Under the pieces are notes generated by a model that was given only the letters and a program-made list of their open reading frames with translations, was not told the DNA's origin and ran no database searches. Source: Ferrimonas pelagia (GTDB lineage: Bacteria; Pseudomonadota; Gammaproteobacteria; Enterobacterales; Shewanellaceae). From it: a DNA stretch of 64,000 nt. The DNA lies in NCBI RefSeq assembly GCF_039543565.1, contig NZ_BAABJZ010000023.1, forward strand, positions 1-64,000, given 5' to 3'. A program made the translations under genes and the position numbers. Shown here one piece after another: positions 42,578-51,445 of this stretch (position 1 is the first letter of the stretch; every line of letters begins with the position of its first letter).

Positions 42578-43063
42578 TCAGTACTGAAACAAGATCTCTC
42601 GTTTACGGTCAAACTGCCGAGATGTTGAGCCGAGTTCCGATGGATGCTTGCCTGGCGTAAGTAGTTTCTTCCAAAACTCACCATCAAAACTGCCGTTTAA
42701 GTGCAAATAACGGCAGATGTGTACTAAGTCCATCCGCCCCCAACCAAAACCCGTGATCCGAAAGCGGAACTCGTTCTCAAGTTCATAATATGTCGGTACG
42801 GCATTATCGAGCCAGCACTGCTCAAGGTATTGATATATCTCATTCACCTTACTCTCAGATACAATAAACTGCTTTGTGTAGTGCTGATGGGGCATGGGCG
42901 CAACCGAATCATCACTGTCCTGCATCAGTGGATAGACGCTCTTTTCCCATGCGTAGAGGTAAGCATCGGTGTATTCGTTATGATGAACTCCTAGGCTCAA
43001 TACTTGTAGACGCTGCTGGGTGAACATCGCATCCATGATCTGTTTCGTTGCTTCGTGGTTCAT
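42578..43063 (-). CDS. Hypothetical protein (161 aa), orphan
   Basis: A soluble protein of about 161 residues that I do not recognise. Three ATGs follow each other (43069, 43066, 43063); the third lies at normal distance from GAGGA. The sequence has no signal peptide or membrane helix, is rich in aromatic and histidine residues (HHNEYTDAYLYAWEK, TGFGWGRMDLVHICRYLHLN) and has an acidic middle. It reads as a real protein in an AT-rich stretch without other genes, consistent with a horizontally acquired accessory gene. No function is proposed. Confidence 0.6.
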   Translation of the reverse strand: MNHEATKQIMDAMFTQQRLQVLSLGVHHNEYTDAYLYAWEKSVYPLMQDSDDSVAPMPHQHYTKQFIVSESKVNEIYQYLEQCWLDNAVPTYYELENEFRFRITGFGWGRMDLVHICRYLHLNGSFDGEFWKKLLTPGKHPSELGSTSRQFDRKREILFQY

Positions 43064-43634
43064 CATCATTCCTCACTATCCTTGCTGGCTCGTTTACCTA
43101 CGCGAGCCGCTACAATTTCACCAAAGAGTCCATCGACATTGACCGATGTCGGTCCTAATCGAACCACACATCACACTCACTCAACGCTGTCAGATCCCGA
43201 CCCAAACGCCGCATCTCTTTTTTATGGCACGGAAGTGGGTTTCCAGTGCGCTTTATTGGGGATCCAGACATTCCAATCACCGTGGCTTCCCGTTCATGTC
43301 GAAACAGCCGAAACTGCACTCCATCGATGGTCCGCTATAGCGGGTTGCCGTGTGGATCTTGCTTTCATTCTAGTTCGTTCAACTTGTCACGCTTCGGTGC
43401 GGTACGAACGGATGCGAGAAGCGCTAAAGCGCTGTGCCACTGATCAATCGCACTGCGTCACGTCCTGTTTCGCGCCTTAAGCACCGCGATCTAGATGAGC
43501 CTGACACACTTCAGTTCGACACCCACACGGCGCCATGCCGATATTATCGAGGCGTCGCATTGGTCTAAATAACTGTTCCAAATTGTGCTACACCCCGGCT
43601 GCTGTGCTAGTTGCTGGGTGCCGAGGGGCGCGGC

Positions 43635-43674
43635 GCTCTTAGGAACTAGGATCTAGGCCCTGGTTCCTAAGAGC
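43635..43674. repeat. 12-bp inverted repeat with CTAGG core
   Basis: Perfect arms GCTCTTAGGAAC (43635-43646) and GTTCCTAAGAGC (43663-43674) around a 16-nt loop containing CTAGGATCTAG. Related CTAGG-rich sequence occurs at 42007-42055, suggesting an intergenic repeat family. A second hairpin (AAGCCC/GGGCTT) follows directly. Confidence 0.6.
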
Positions 43675-43810
43675 CGGAGCAAAGCCCGTGGTGTTTGGGC
43701 TTACGAGAAAGTGGAGCATATTTAGGATCAGCTATTTAGCGTATCGGATCATGGCAAACGCTTCCCGACACCACATGACCTCGCTGGCTCGGCCCTTGCT
43801 CAGCCTTTGA

Positions 43811-43840
43811 CGAGAGTTGACTAAGGTTACCTAACTCTCG
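43811..43840. repeat. Inverted repeat upstream of MscS gene
   Basis: CGAGAGTT (43811-43818) and AACTCTCG (43833-43840) flank a 14-nt loop that itself contains AGGTTACCT. It lies in the same gene-poor stretch (43064-43984), which shows no intact gene. Confidence 0.5.
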
Positions 43841-43984
43841 CCACACCTGATCCAGCCTTGGCCCGGACGACAGATCGGCCATAGCTGGACTAGGATCCAG
43901 TTTAATCAGGACAAATCATCAAACCGGACTGCAGGCTTAAACAAGTACCTGTGAGACCGACGGGCTTTTGGAGCTTGGCCAACT

Positions 43985-45296
43985 ATGACATGGGATCATC
44001 TTTACCCACTTATCGAGCAAGCCAACGCAGCGGTCATTGAAGCGGACACCTACATACAGATCGCGATCATTCTGTCGAGTTATGTCCTTGCCTACTTTAT
44101 CGCTCGTCGCATCCGCAAACTGGCCCCAGCGTTGGATCCCAAAGTCCAAGCTGGCCCGGCGCTGCACTGGCGACGTTTCTGGGTCAAGTTAAGCGGATTG
44201 CTCTTCCCGGTCATCGCTATCTTCTTGTTGCGCCTCTCCCTGGAACTCACTGAGACGACCGTTGCGCAGGGCTGGCTCGTGCACACCGCATTGACGGTGG
44301 CGGTGCTGATCTTCGTCAACTCCTTGATCCAGAACTTCATCAACAGCTGGGTGGCCGCGAGGATCTTCCGCTGGATCGGCCTGCCCATTTTGTTTCTGCA
44401 CTTGATCGATTGGCTCGATGGACTGATCGCTATCTTGGATAGCATCTCCATCGGTCTGGGAAACGTCGAGATCTCCGTGTACGGCATCGCTCGGATCCTG
44501 ATCTTTGGCTCATTGTTGTTCTGGTTGGGCCGGATCAGCAGCAAGACCGGCCGGCAGCTCATCGCTCACCGCCAGGAATTGGATGCACGCACTCGCGAGC
44601 TGGCTTCAAAGCTGCTGGAGATCACCATCTTCTTCGTGATCTCTCTGTTGCTGCTGAAAATACTCGGCGTCAATCTGACCGCTTTGGCGGTTTTTGGCGG
44701 TTTTTGGCGGTGCCTTGGGGGTCGGGATAGGCCTTGGGCTTCAGGCGATTGCCTCCAACTTTATCTCCGGGATCATCATCCTGATCGATCGCTCCGTCGC
44801 CATCGGGGATTATGTCGAACTTGATGACGGCTCAATGGGGGTAGTTCGGGAGCTCAGCATGAGGGCAACCACTCTGGAGACTTATGATGGCAAAGACATC
44901 GTCGTCCCCAACGACAAGTTCATTACCGGGGCCTTTATCAACTGGACCCACAAGGACAAACGGCAGCGTTACCGTGTCGACTTTTCGGTCGCCTACCATA
45001 CCGATGTGCGTAAGCTGGTCGAGATCATCAAGACCGTAGTCACCGCTCATCCGCAGGTGCTCAGCGGCGAAGATGTCGCACAGGAAGAGCGCCCGGATTG
45101 TGAAATAGACAGTTTCGGTGACTCTGGGATCAACATGTTTGTCGAGTTCTGGATGGTGGGGATCGACGATGGCAAAAATCGAGTGGGTGGTGATCTCATG
45201 TTGATGATCTTGGAGGCGCTGCAGGAAAATGGCTTTGAGATCCCCTTCCCGCAACGGGAGGTTCGACTTCTCAATGAAAGTAAGCCGCACTCTTGA
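43985..45296 (+). pseudogene. MscS-family mechanosensitive channel gene, frameshifted
   Basis: Two overlapping frames encode one MscS-type channel. The first part (43985 to about 44710) has several membrane helices; the second (from about 44694) continues with TM3 and the MscS domain: ALAVFGGALGVGIGLGLQAI, then SNFISGIIILIDRSVAIGDYVEL and the cytoplasmic beta and alpha/beta domains to 45296. A perfect 10-bp tandem duplication (TTTTTGGCGG at 44691-44700 and 44701-44710) shifts the frame just before TM3; removing one copy restores a protein of about 433 residues. In the first frame translation runs to a stop at 44824. As given the channel is truncated; a sequencing error is the main alternative. 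Confidence 0.88.
44691..44710 (+). repeat. Perfect 10-bp tandem duplication causing frameshift
   Basis: TTTTTGGCGG occurs twice in tandem, preceded by a partial third copy (TTTGGCGG, 44683-44690). The unit length is not a multiple of three, so copy number sets the frame of the channel gene. Confidence 0.95.
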
Positions 45297-45463
45297 AGGG
45301 AGTGGCGCAATATTCACATTGTTGCGAGAGATTCAATGAGTCCTGAGTCGTCAGACCGGCATGGCTCAATTTAAAAGTATCAATTTACAAGTCTATACTG
45401 ATATTTTGAGACGCTTTACTGCGCTTGTCTCTCGTCGAGTGATTGCCTTCCAGGAATTTCCAA

Positions 45464-46321
45464 ATGTACCAAGCAACCCTTTTTATTTACGCGTTTAAAG
45501 GAAACCCGGATCGCATCCGCGCCAAGCTCGCCGCATTGACCAATCAGGTGCTTGCACGCTGCGAGATCGTCGTTTACGCCGAATCCCCGCCACTCCAGCG
45601 ATTCTATTTTTTCGAAGACGCCAAGTTAAGCGCTGTGGCTGAAGAGTATCGCAACAGTGTGAAAGAGTGGGCGGCGTCTATCACCGCGCCACTGCTGTCT
45701 GAGAATGCCCTGATCTCGGTAGATTTTGCATGGAGCAAAAGCGCGTTTCAGCAGAAGGCCGCTGCCGCCAAGTCGTCCGAGCTGCTACTGTTTTTCTGCT
45801 CCAACAATTCGCTGCCCCCATTGCTGCGCAACCTCATCGAGGACAGTCACTGCCCTGTGCTCGTACTGGGGGATAAAAACTGGCACAACCCTGTTTCCAT
45901 CTTGGCCGGGATCGATCCCTTCCATCGAGGTGACCGAAGCGGCAACATTGACACTGAAGTTGTACGCACGGCTCTGGCCTTTAAGCGCAAGCTCAATGGG
46001 GATTTTTCGGTCGTACACAGTTGCTTTACGCCCCCCTTCTTAGTCAAATACCGTACCATCATCCAGGCGACCCATCGGCAAGTCGTCGAAGACTTTATGG
46101 CAGAGCAGCATTGGCGCAACATCGATGCGCATATGTTGTACGGAGATCCCTCTGACACCATCCCAAACTATTGCCAAACCCATCAAATCGACCTTTTGGT
46201 GATTGGGCTCGGCTCCCGAGGCTACTTCAATCGGCAAGTTATCGGCAGCACCTGCGACAAACTGATGGACACTTTTCAATATGATTTATTGATCATTCCT
46301 TCACCTCAAAATGAGACTTGA
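45464..46321 (+). CDS. Tandem universal stress protein (UspE-like)
   Basis: A 285-residue cytoplasmic protein with two Usp domains (about 1-140 and 150-285). The second domain shows the better motif, IDLLVIGLGSRGYFNRQVIGS followed by LIIPS, close to the G-2x-G-9x-G-(S/T) ATP-binding pattern; in the first, LLLFFCSNNSLPPLLRNLI replaces it, so nucleotide binding there is doubtful. The start at 45464 has AGGA upstream. It lies between channel and Zn/Mg transporter genes. UspE-type proteins support survival in stress and motility control; the specific role here is unknown. Confidence 0.85.
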   Translation: MYQATLFIYAFKGNPDRIRAKLAALTNQVLARCEIVVYAESPPLQRFYFFEDAKLSAVAEEYRNSVKEWAASITAPLLSENALISVDFAWSKSAFQQKAAAAKSSELLLFFCSNNSLPPLLRNLIEDSHCPVLVLGDKNWHNPVSILAGIDPFHRGDRSGNIDTEVVRTALAFKRKLNGDFSVVHSCFTPPFLVKYRTIIQATHRQVVEDFMAEQHWRNIDAHMLYGDPSDTIPNYCQTHQIDLLVIGLGSRGYFNRQVIGSTCDKLMDTFQYDLLIIPSPQNET

Positions 46322-46350
46322 GTGCGCAGAGCCCAATGAACGCTTCGGAT

Positions 46351-47316
46351 CTAAAGCCATCTATTTCTTTTAAACAGCCACCACTGAAAGCCAACCAATA
46401 CCACCATTAACCCGCAGAAGATCCAGAAGGCGAGAGGGTATTCCTGTCCGGGGATCCCGGCAATATTGACCCCAAGCAGCCCGGTCAGAAAACCCAACGG
46501 CAGAAAGATGGCGGCCACCAGCGACAAGACGTACATCCTGGAATTCATCCGCTCGCTTAACCGGTTATTCAGCTCCTCCTGGGCCACCACCGCACGCTCG
46601 CGCACCGAGTCCAACCCTTCAATGTAACGCATCTGATTTTCCGCCACCTCGCGCAATGCCTGACGGTGCTCCTGAGTCAACCAGTCGGCCTTGATCAACT
46701 GCAACTGATGCAGCGCTTCTTTTTGCGGTGAAAGATGGCGCCGCAACGCGATGACACTGCGCCGAACCTCCGCTATCTGGCTGCGCATGCCCAGATCATC
46801 GTGCAGCAACATCTGCTCCTCAATGGCATCGATCTGCTCTTCCGTATCTTCGATCGTGCCCTGCATCCGCGTCATCAACTGACCGGTTAACAGCACCAGG
46901 AACTCACCGACGTTCGTTGGCCCTTCGTTCCGTTGCCAATGTTCGGCGACATCCATCACCGACAACAACGCCCGCCGACAGGTGCTGATAATGGTGTGGC
47001 CATCGGTCCATAACCGCATTCCCACCATATCTTCCGGCTCGGAGCCCGGACTGAGATTGACCCCCCGCAGATTCAGCAGTACCCCATCGGTTAACTGGGT
47101 CACCCTGGGGCGACTGGCTTCGGACAGCAGCGCTTCGCTGGCAACCGGCTCCAACCCACTGTGCTGCTCAATCCACTCACGGGCTTCGTTGGCGGTGTAA
47201 TCAAAATGCAGCCATAGGCATTGATCGTCACTGCGCCCATCCATACCTAACACCACATCGTCTACCTCGGTGACGCCCTGGCCATCAAAGCAGCGGCCGA
47301 TGATCAATCCCTGCAT
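46351..47316 (-). CDS. zntB: CorA-family zinc transporter ZntB
   Basis: A 321-residue inner-membrane protein of the CorA/ZntB family. A large N-terminal cytoplasmic domain with long helices (about 1-255) precedes two C-terminal membrane helices; the first ends in the pore signature GVN of FLTGLLGVNIAGIPG, the variant typical of ZntB rather than the GMN written for CorA. The loop after GVN is acidic (PGQEYP) and the protein ends in a basic tail (FKRNRWL). Transport direction for ZntB is debated (zinc export or proton-coupled uptake). Divergent from mgtE, 269 nt apart. Confidence 0.92.
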   Translation of the reverse strand: MQGLIIGRCFDGQGVTEVDDVVLGMDGRSDDQCLWLHFDYTANEAREWIEQHSGLEPVASEALLSEASRPRVTQLTDGVLLNLRGVNLSPGSEPEDMVGMRLWTDGHTIISTCRRALLSVMDVAEHWQRNEGPTNVGEFLVLLTGQLMTRMQGTIEDTEEQIDAIEEQMLLHDDLGMRSQIAEVRRSVIALRRHLSPQKEALHQLQLIKADWLTQEHRQALREVAENQMRYIEGLDSVRERAVVAQEELNNRLSERMNSRMYVLSLVAAIFLPLGFLTGLLGVNIAGIPGQEYPLAFWIFCGLMVVLVGFQWWLFKRNRWL

Positions 47317-47585
47317 AGCGTGTTACCCGTCCCTTTCCCGCTTCTTAAGGCCGCGTTGCATCGAAAGAGGCAACGCGGCGGCCCTTTGTGCTCAACATAC
47401 CTCCAACACACCCTCGCGATAAAGAGCGGCACCGGAGCGAGCTCAAAGCAATGCGCTGCCCCGGCACACAGAGCAGCTCAACACTCCCACACAAAAACGT
47501 TGTACCAATAACGTTTTGAGCGTATTACTTTAACAACCTTGCCACACCCAGACGGCAGCGTATCGGCACCCCAACGGAGTAGCGC

Positions 47586-48956
47586 TTGACCGATTTACCC
47601 CAAGACACTGACAACACCCGCGAAGAGATCAGCCAACTCGTCGAACGACTGAATCTGGCAACGGGACCCCAACAGGGCCCCCTGTTCGAGCACGCCATAG
47701 AGCAGATCGAACCGGGTGAGATCGCCCTATTGCTGGAATCCCTGCCAATTGACGAGCGTCTAGAGCGCTGGGAGCAAGTCACCCCAGAGGCGCAGGTTGA
47801 TGTGTTGGTCGCGATGCGGGCCCAAGCGCGGGCCGCGATTTTGCGCACGCTGCCCGAGCCGGTCCTAACCCAACTGCTGGGGCGGGTGAATGCGGAGTCC
47901 TTGATCGAACTGGTCGACGATCTGCCCGAGAGCCTGGTGGACGACGCCGTTTCACGCATGTCGCAAAACCAGCGGCACTGGTTCGAGCAGGCCAGTCGCT
48001 ACAGCGACGATCAGATCGGCCGGTATCTCAACCATGATCTGGTCTTGCTACCGCCCAAGATCCGGGCAGAAAACGCATTGCGGGCGCTACAACGCGCCAC
48101 CGAGCCGTTCAGTGATCATGCCTATATGGTCGACGGCCAAGGCCGTTATCTGGGCATGGTTTCGATGAAACAGCTCATCGCTCTGCCGCCGTCCCAGCGA
48201 CTGGGCGACACCACAGGATCTGAGATCGCGCCACTGCAAACCGCCAGCAATCTGGTCGACGCCACCGAAGCGGTCGAACACTCGGGCCTAGCCGCCCTGC
48301 CCGTGGTCGATGAAGAGGGTCATTTACAAGGGCGAATTACCTTGCAACTGGCGCTGGAATTAACCCGGGAAGCCTATGAGTCACGCCTGATGGCCACCGT
48401 GGGTCTGGATGAGGAAACGGATCTCTTCTCCCCGGTCTTGCAAAGCAGCCAGCGCCGAGCGGTATGGCTGGGGATCAACCTGTTAACCGCGCTGCTGGCC
48501 TCCTGGGTGATCGGCCAGTTTGAAGCCACCCTGGTGCAAGTGGTCGCGTTGGCCGTACTGATGCCCATCGTCGCCTCCATGGGCGGTATTGCCGGCAGCC
48601 AAACCCTGACCCTGGTGATCCGAGGTCTGGCCATGGGCCAACTGTCACAGGGTAACCTGCGCGCCTTGCTGGCAAAGGAGTTGGGCGTCGGCCTGCTCAA
48701 CGGCCTGCTGTGGGCCGGGGTGATTGGGGCCGTCGCTGGCCTCTGGTTTAGCGATCTGGCCACGGGCCTGGTGATGGCGGTGGCCATCGCCATCAATATC
48801 ACCGTCGCCGCCCTGGCGGGAGTGGCCATCCCGGTGATCTTAGATAGACGCAAGATGGATCCGGCACTCTCCGGCTCGGTGGTACTGACAACCGTCACGG
48901 ATGTGGTCGGCTTTTTTACGTTTTTGGGGCTGGGCAGCCTGGTGCTGGTTTCGTGA
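47586..48956 (+). CDS. mgtE: Magnesium transporter MgtE
   Basis: A 456-residue Mg2+ channel/transporter. Domains in order: the N superhelical domain (about 30-130), two CBS repeats (about 135-265) that sense Mg2+ and ATP, and five C-terminal helices beginning with AVWLGINLLTALLASWVIG and including PIVASMGGIAGSQTLTLVIRG, the pore signature. TTG at 47586 is the start with GGAG 8 nt upstream; no ATG fits the family N-terminus. It precedes the protease-rimK operon by 42 nt, so they may share a transcript. No Mg riboswitch is visible in the 5' gap. Confidence 0.95.
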   Translation: MTDLPQDTDNTREEISQLVERLNLATGPQQGPLFEHAIEQIEPGEIALLLESLPIDERLERWEQVTPEAQVDVLVAMRAQARAAILRTLPEPVLTQLLGRVNAESLIELVDDLPESLVDDAVSRMSQNQRHWFEQASRYSDDQIGRYLNHDLVLLPPKIRAENALRALQRATEPFSDHAYMVDGQGRYLGMVSMKQLIALPPSQRLGDTTGSEIAPLQTASNLVDATEAVEHSGLAALPVVDEEGHLQGRITLQLALELTREAYESRLMATVGLDEETDLFSPVLQSSQRRAVWLGINLLTALLASWVIGQFEATLVQVVALAVLMPIVASMGGIAGSQTLTLVIRGLAMGQLSQGNLRALLAKELGVGLLNGLLWAGVIGAVAGLWFSDLATGLVMAVAIAINITVAALAGVAIPVILDRRKMDPALSGSVVLTTVTDVVGFFTFLGLGSLVLVS

Positions 48957-48998
48957 CCCGTCAGGCGCTAAGCAAACAGCGAAATAAGGAAAACAATA

Positions 48999-49460
48999 AT
49001 GGATACCCCCCAAGGCCAATCCAAGCAAACTAAGCAAACTGCAGGCTGGCGCGAGTGGGCCGCCCTGCCCGAGCTTGGCGTCAGTCGGATCAAAGCGAAA
49101 CTCGATACCGGCGCCCGCACCTCGTGTCTGCATGCCTTCTATACCCGAACGTATGAACATAATGGCGAGCCTTGGCTGGAGTTTCATCTTCACCCGAATC
49201 AGGGCGATGAAGAAACCGTGCTGATCTGCCAGGCCCCAATCGTCGATCAACGCAATGTGACCGACTCCGGCGGCCACGTCGAAAACCGGCCGGTGATCCT
49301 CACCCCCATGCAACTGGGCGGCGACCTTTGGCCTATTGAGATGACCATTACCAATCGAGACACCATGAAATTCCGCATGTTGATCGGCCGCACTGCCATG
49401 CGTGGCCGACTGCTGATCGACTCCGATTCCTCCTACCTACTTGGAGAGCCCCAACCATGA
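48999..49460 (+). CDS. Retropepsin-like ATP-dependent zinc protease (RimB-type)
   Basis: A 153-residue single-domain protein of the putative ATP-dependent zinc protease family (PF05618), the family that includes Pseudomonas RimB. The aspartic-protease-like motif is AKLDTGARTSCLHA (residues 31-44), and the strand RMLIGRTAMRGRLLID follows near the C-terminus. The domain resembles retropepsin, so the name zinc protease is historical. It overlaps rimK by 4 nt (ATGA), a near-universal pairing, which suggests it processes or regulates products of the ATP-grasp ligase. Confidence 0.9.
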   Translation: MDTPQGQSKQTKQTAGWREWAALPELGVSRIKAKLDTGARTSCLHAFYTRTYEHNGEPWLEFHLHPNQGDEETVLICQAPIVDQRNVTDSGGHVENRPVILTPMQLGGDLWPIEMTITNRDTMKFRMLIGRTAMRGRLLIDSDSSYLLGEPQP

Positions 49461-50362
49461 AGATCGGCATTCTGTCCCGCAACCGCTCGCTCTATTCCAC
49501 CCAGCGGCTGATCGAAGCGTGCGAGCAGCGCGGCCATCAGGCCGTGGTGATCGACGCCCTGCGCTGCTACATGAACATCAACTCCGAAAACCCCAGCATC
49601 CACTCCAAGGGGGAAAGCCTGGAGGGGTTTGACGCCATCATTCCCCGGATCGGCGCCTCAGTGACCTTCTTTGGCTGTGCCGTGTTGCGCCAGTTCGAGA
49701 TGATGGGGGTGTTCCCAGTCAATGAATCGGTGGCCATCACCCGCTCCCGGGACAAACTGCGCTCACTGCAGTTACTGTCACGGCGCAAGATCGGCATGCC
49801 CATCACCGGCTTTGCCAGCAAGCCCGATGACATCAAGGATCTGCTCGACATGGTCGGCGGCGCCCCGGTCGTGGTTAAACTGCTCGAGGGCACTCAGGGG
49901 ATCGGCGTGGTACTAGCGGAAACCCGCAAGGCCGCGGAGAGTGTGATCGAAGCCTTTCTCGGCCTCAAGGCCAACATCATGGTGCAGGAGTTCATCAAGG
50001 AAGCCGATGGCGCCGACATACGCTGCTTTGTGATCGGCGACAAGGTGATTGCCGCGATGAAACGTCAGGGGGCCGAAGGGGAGTTTCGCTCCAATCTGCA
50101 CCGCGGTGGCAACGCCTCACTGATCCGCATCACCCCGGAAGAGCGCCGCACCGCGGTGGAAGCCGCCAAGGCGATGGGGTTGCGGGTTGCCGGGGTGGAT
50201 CTGCTGCGTTCCAACCGTGGGCCGCTGGTGATGGAAGTGAACTCTTCGCCCGGCCTGGAGGGGATCGAAGCGGCCACAGGTAAAGACGTCGCCGGCATGA
50301 TCATCGAGTACATCGAGAAGAACGCAAAACCAGAGAGGACACGCACCCGTGGCAAGGGCTAA
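49457..50362 (+). CDS. rimK: RimK-family ATP-grasp alpha-L-glutamate ligase
   Basis: A 301-residue ATP-grasp ligase related to E. coli RimK, which adds glutamate residues to ribosomal protein S6. The ATP-grasp elements are clear: PVVVKLLEGTQGIGVVLAE (ATP-binding loop), VQEFIKEADGADIRCFVIGD, FRSNLHRGGNAS and the Mg ligands in PLVMEVNSSPGLEGIE. Length matches RimK (300). The acceptor may be S6 or another glutamate-ending substrate; related ligases make N-acyl-glutamates. Coupled to the protease gene in front (ATGA) and overlapping the aspartoacylase-like gene behind by 14 nt. Confidence 0.95.
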   Translation: MKIGILSRNRSLYSTQRLIEACEQRGHQAVVIDALRCYMNINSENPSIHSKGESLEGFDAIIPRIGASVTFFGCAVLRQFEMMGVFPVNESVAITRSRDKLRSLQLLSRRKIGMPITGFASKPDDIKDLLDMVGGAPVVVKLLEGTQGIGVVLAETRKAAESVIEAFLGLKANIMVQEFIKEADGADIRCFVIGDKVIAAMKRQGAEGEFRSNLHRGGNASLIRITPEERRTAVEAAKAMGLRVAGVDLLRSNRGPLVMEVNSSPGLEGIEAATGKDVAGMIIEYIEKNAKPERTRTRGKG

Positions 50363-51410
50363 AAGCAATCAGGGATTTGAATTTGCGGGACAGTGTGTCG
50401 CGCCGGGACAGCGCCAAACCCTTGAACTGGACGTGGCCCAGTTGTACACCCACACCCCCTTAACCATTCCGGTCGAAGTGGTCAATGGCCGGCTACAGGG
50501 GCCGGTGCTGCTGCTCAGCGCCGCCATCCATGGCGATGAACTCAATGGCGTTGAAGTGGTGCGCCAGATCCTCGCCATGGTGGATCCCAGCAAGCTCAAA
50601 GGCACACTGGTGGCGGTGCCCGTGGTGAATGTGTTCGGCTTTATTCAAAAAAGTCGCTATTTGCCTGATCGGCGAGATCTTAATCGCTGCTTTCCCGGTT
50701 CGAACAAGGGCTCCATCGCCGCCCGATTAGCCCATCAGTTCTTTTCTCAGGTAGTGGTGCGCTGCAGCCATGTGATCGATCTGCACACCGCCGCGGTACA
50801 CCGCACCAATCTGCCGCAGCTTCGGGTCAATCTGGACCAACCGGCCAGCCGGGCCATGGCGGAAGCCTTTGGCGCCCCCGTGGTGATCAACGCCTCAACC
50901 CGGGACGGCTCACTGCGCGCCGTAGCACAGGCTGAGGGGATCCCGGTACTGACCTTTGAAGGCGGCGAAGCGCTGCGCTTTGACAACAGTGCCATCAGCC
51001 TGGCAGTCAAAGGCACCATCAAGGTGATGCGCAGCCTCGGCATGTTGCCGCGACGACGGCAAGCCGAAGTCCCCATGGTGGTGGCAGGCTCCTCCTCCTG
51101 GGTTCGGGCCGAGCAAGGCGGGATCGTCCGCAGCCAGGTCGCCCTCGGTGCCAAGGTCAAACGGGGCGCCGTATTAGCCAAGATCTCCTCGCCCCTGGGC
51201 CACAGCGAATTCAGCTTAGTCGCCCCCAAAGAGGGGATCGTCATAGGCCAAAACACCTTGCCGGTGGTTAATGAGGGCGATGCGCTTTACCACCTGGCCT
51301 ACTTCGAAAAACAACAGGCCAAGGAAGCCCTGGCTCAGATAGATTCCCTGTTCGACGATGCCCTGATGGATGGCGTCATTCAGGACGTGGATGAACCCGG
51401 CCTGGCCTAA
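50349..51410 (+). CDS. Succinylglutamate desuccinylase/aspartoacylase-family hydrolase
   Basis: A 353-residue zinc hydrolase of the AstE/AspA family that cleaves N-acyl amino acids or related amides. Zinc-site motifs are visible: SAAIHGDELNGVEVVRQIL (His and Glu), the DLNRCFPG loop, IDLHTAAVHRTNLPQ, and TFEGGEALRFD with the catalytic glutamate. A C-terminal beta-rich domain follows, including a biotinyl-like stretch (GGIVRSQVALGAKVKRGAVLAKIS). GTG start at 50349 lies inside the end of rimK (14-nt overlap). It is not in an arginine degradation cluster, so a reaction opposing the RimK ligase is a fair inference. Confidence 0.9.
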   Translation: MARAKSNQGFEFAGQCVAPGQRQTLELDVAQLYTHTPLTIPVEVVNGRLQGPVLLLSAAIHGDELNGVEVVRQILAMVDPSKLKGTLVAVPVVNVFGFIQKSRYLPDRRDLNRCFPGSNKGSIAARLAHQFFSQVVVRCSHVIDLHTAAVHRTNLPQLRVNLDQPASRAMAEAFGAPVVINASTRDGSLRAVAQAEGIPVLTFEGGEALRFDNSAISLAVKGTIKVMRSLGMLPRRRQAEVPMVVAGSSSWVRAEQGGIVRSQVALGAKVKRGAVLAKISSPLGHSEFSLVAPKEGIVIGQNTLPVVNEGDALYHLAYFEKQQAKEALAQIDSLFDDALMDGVIQDVDEPGLA

Positions 51411-51445
51411 ACAGAACAACCGGAAAACAACATTTTGAGGGACTC

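Noticed and set aside
47317..47585. Magnesium riboswitch upstream of mgtE
   Set aside because: None of the conserved M-box or mgtA-leader features is visible in the gap.
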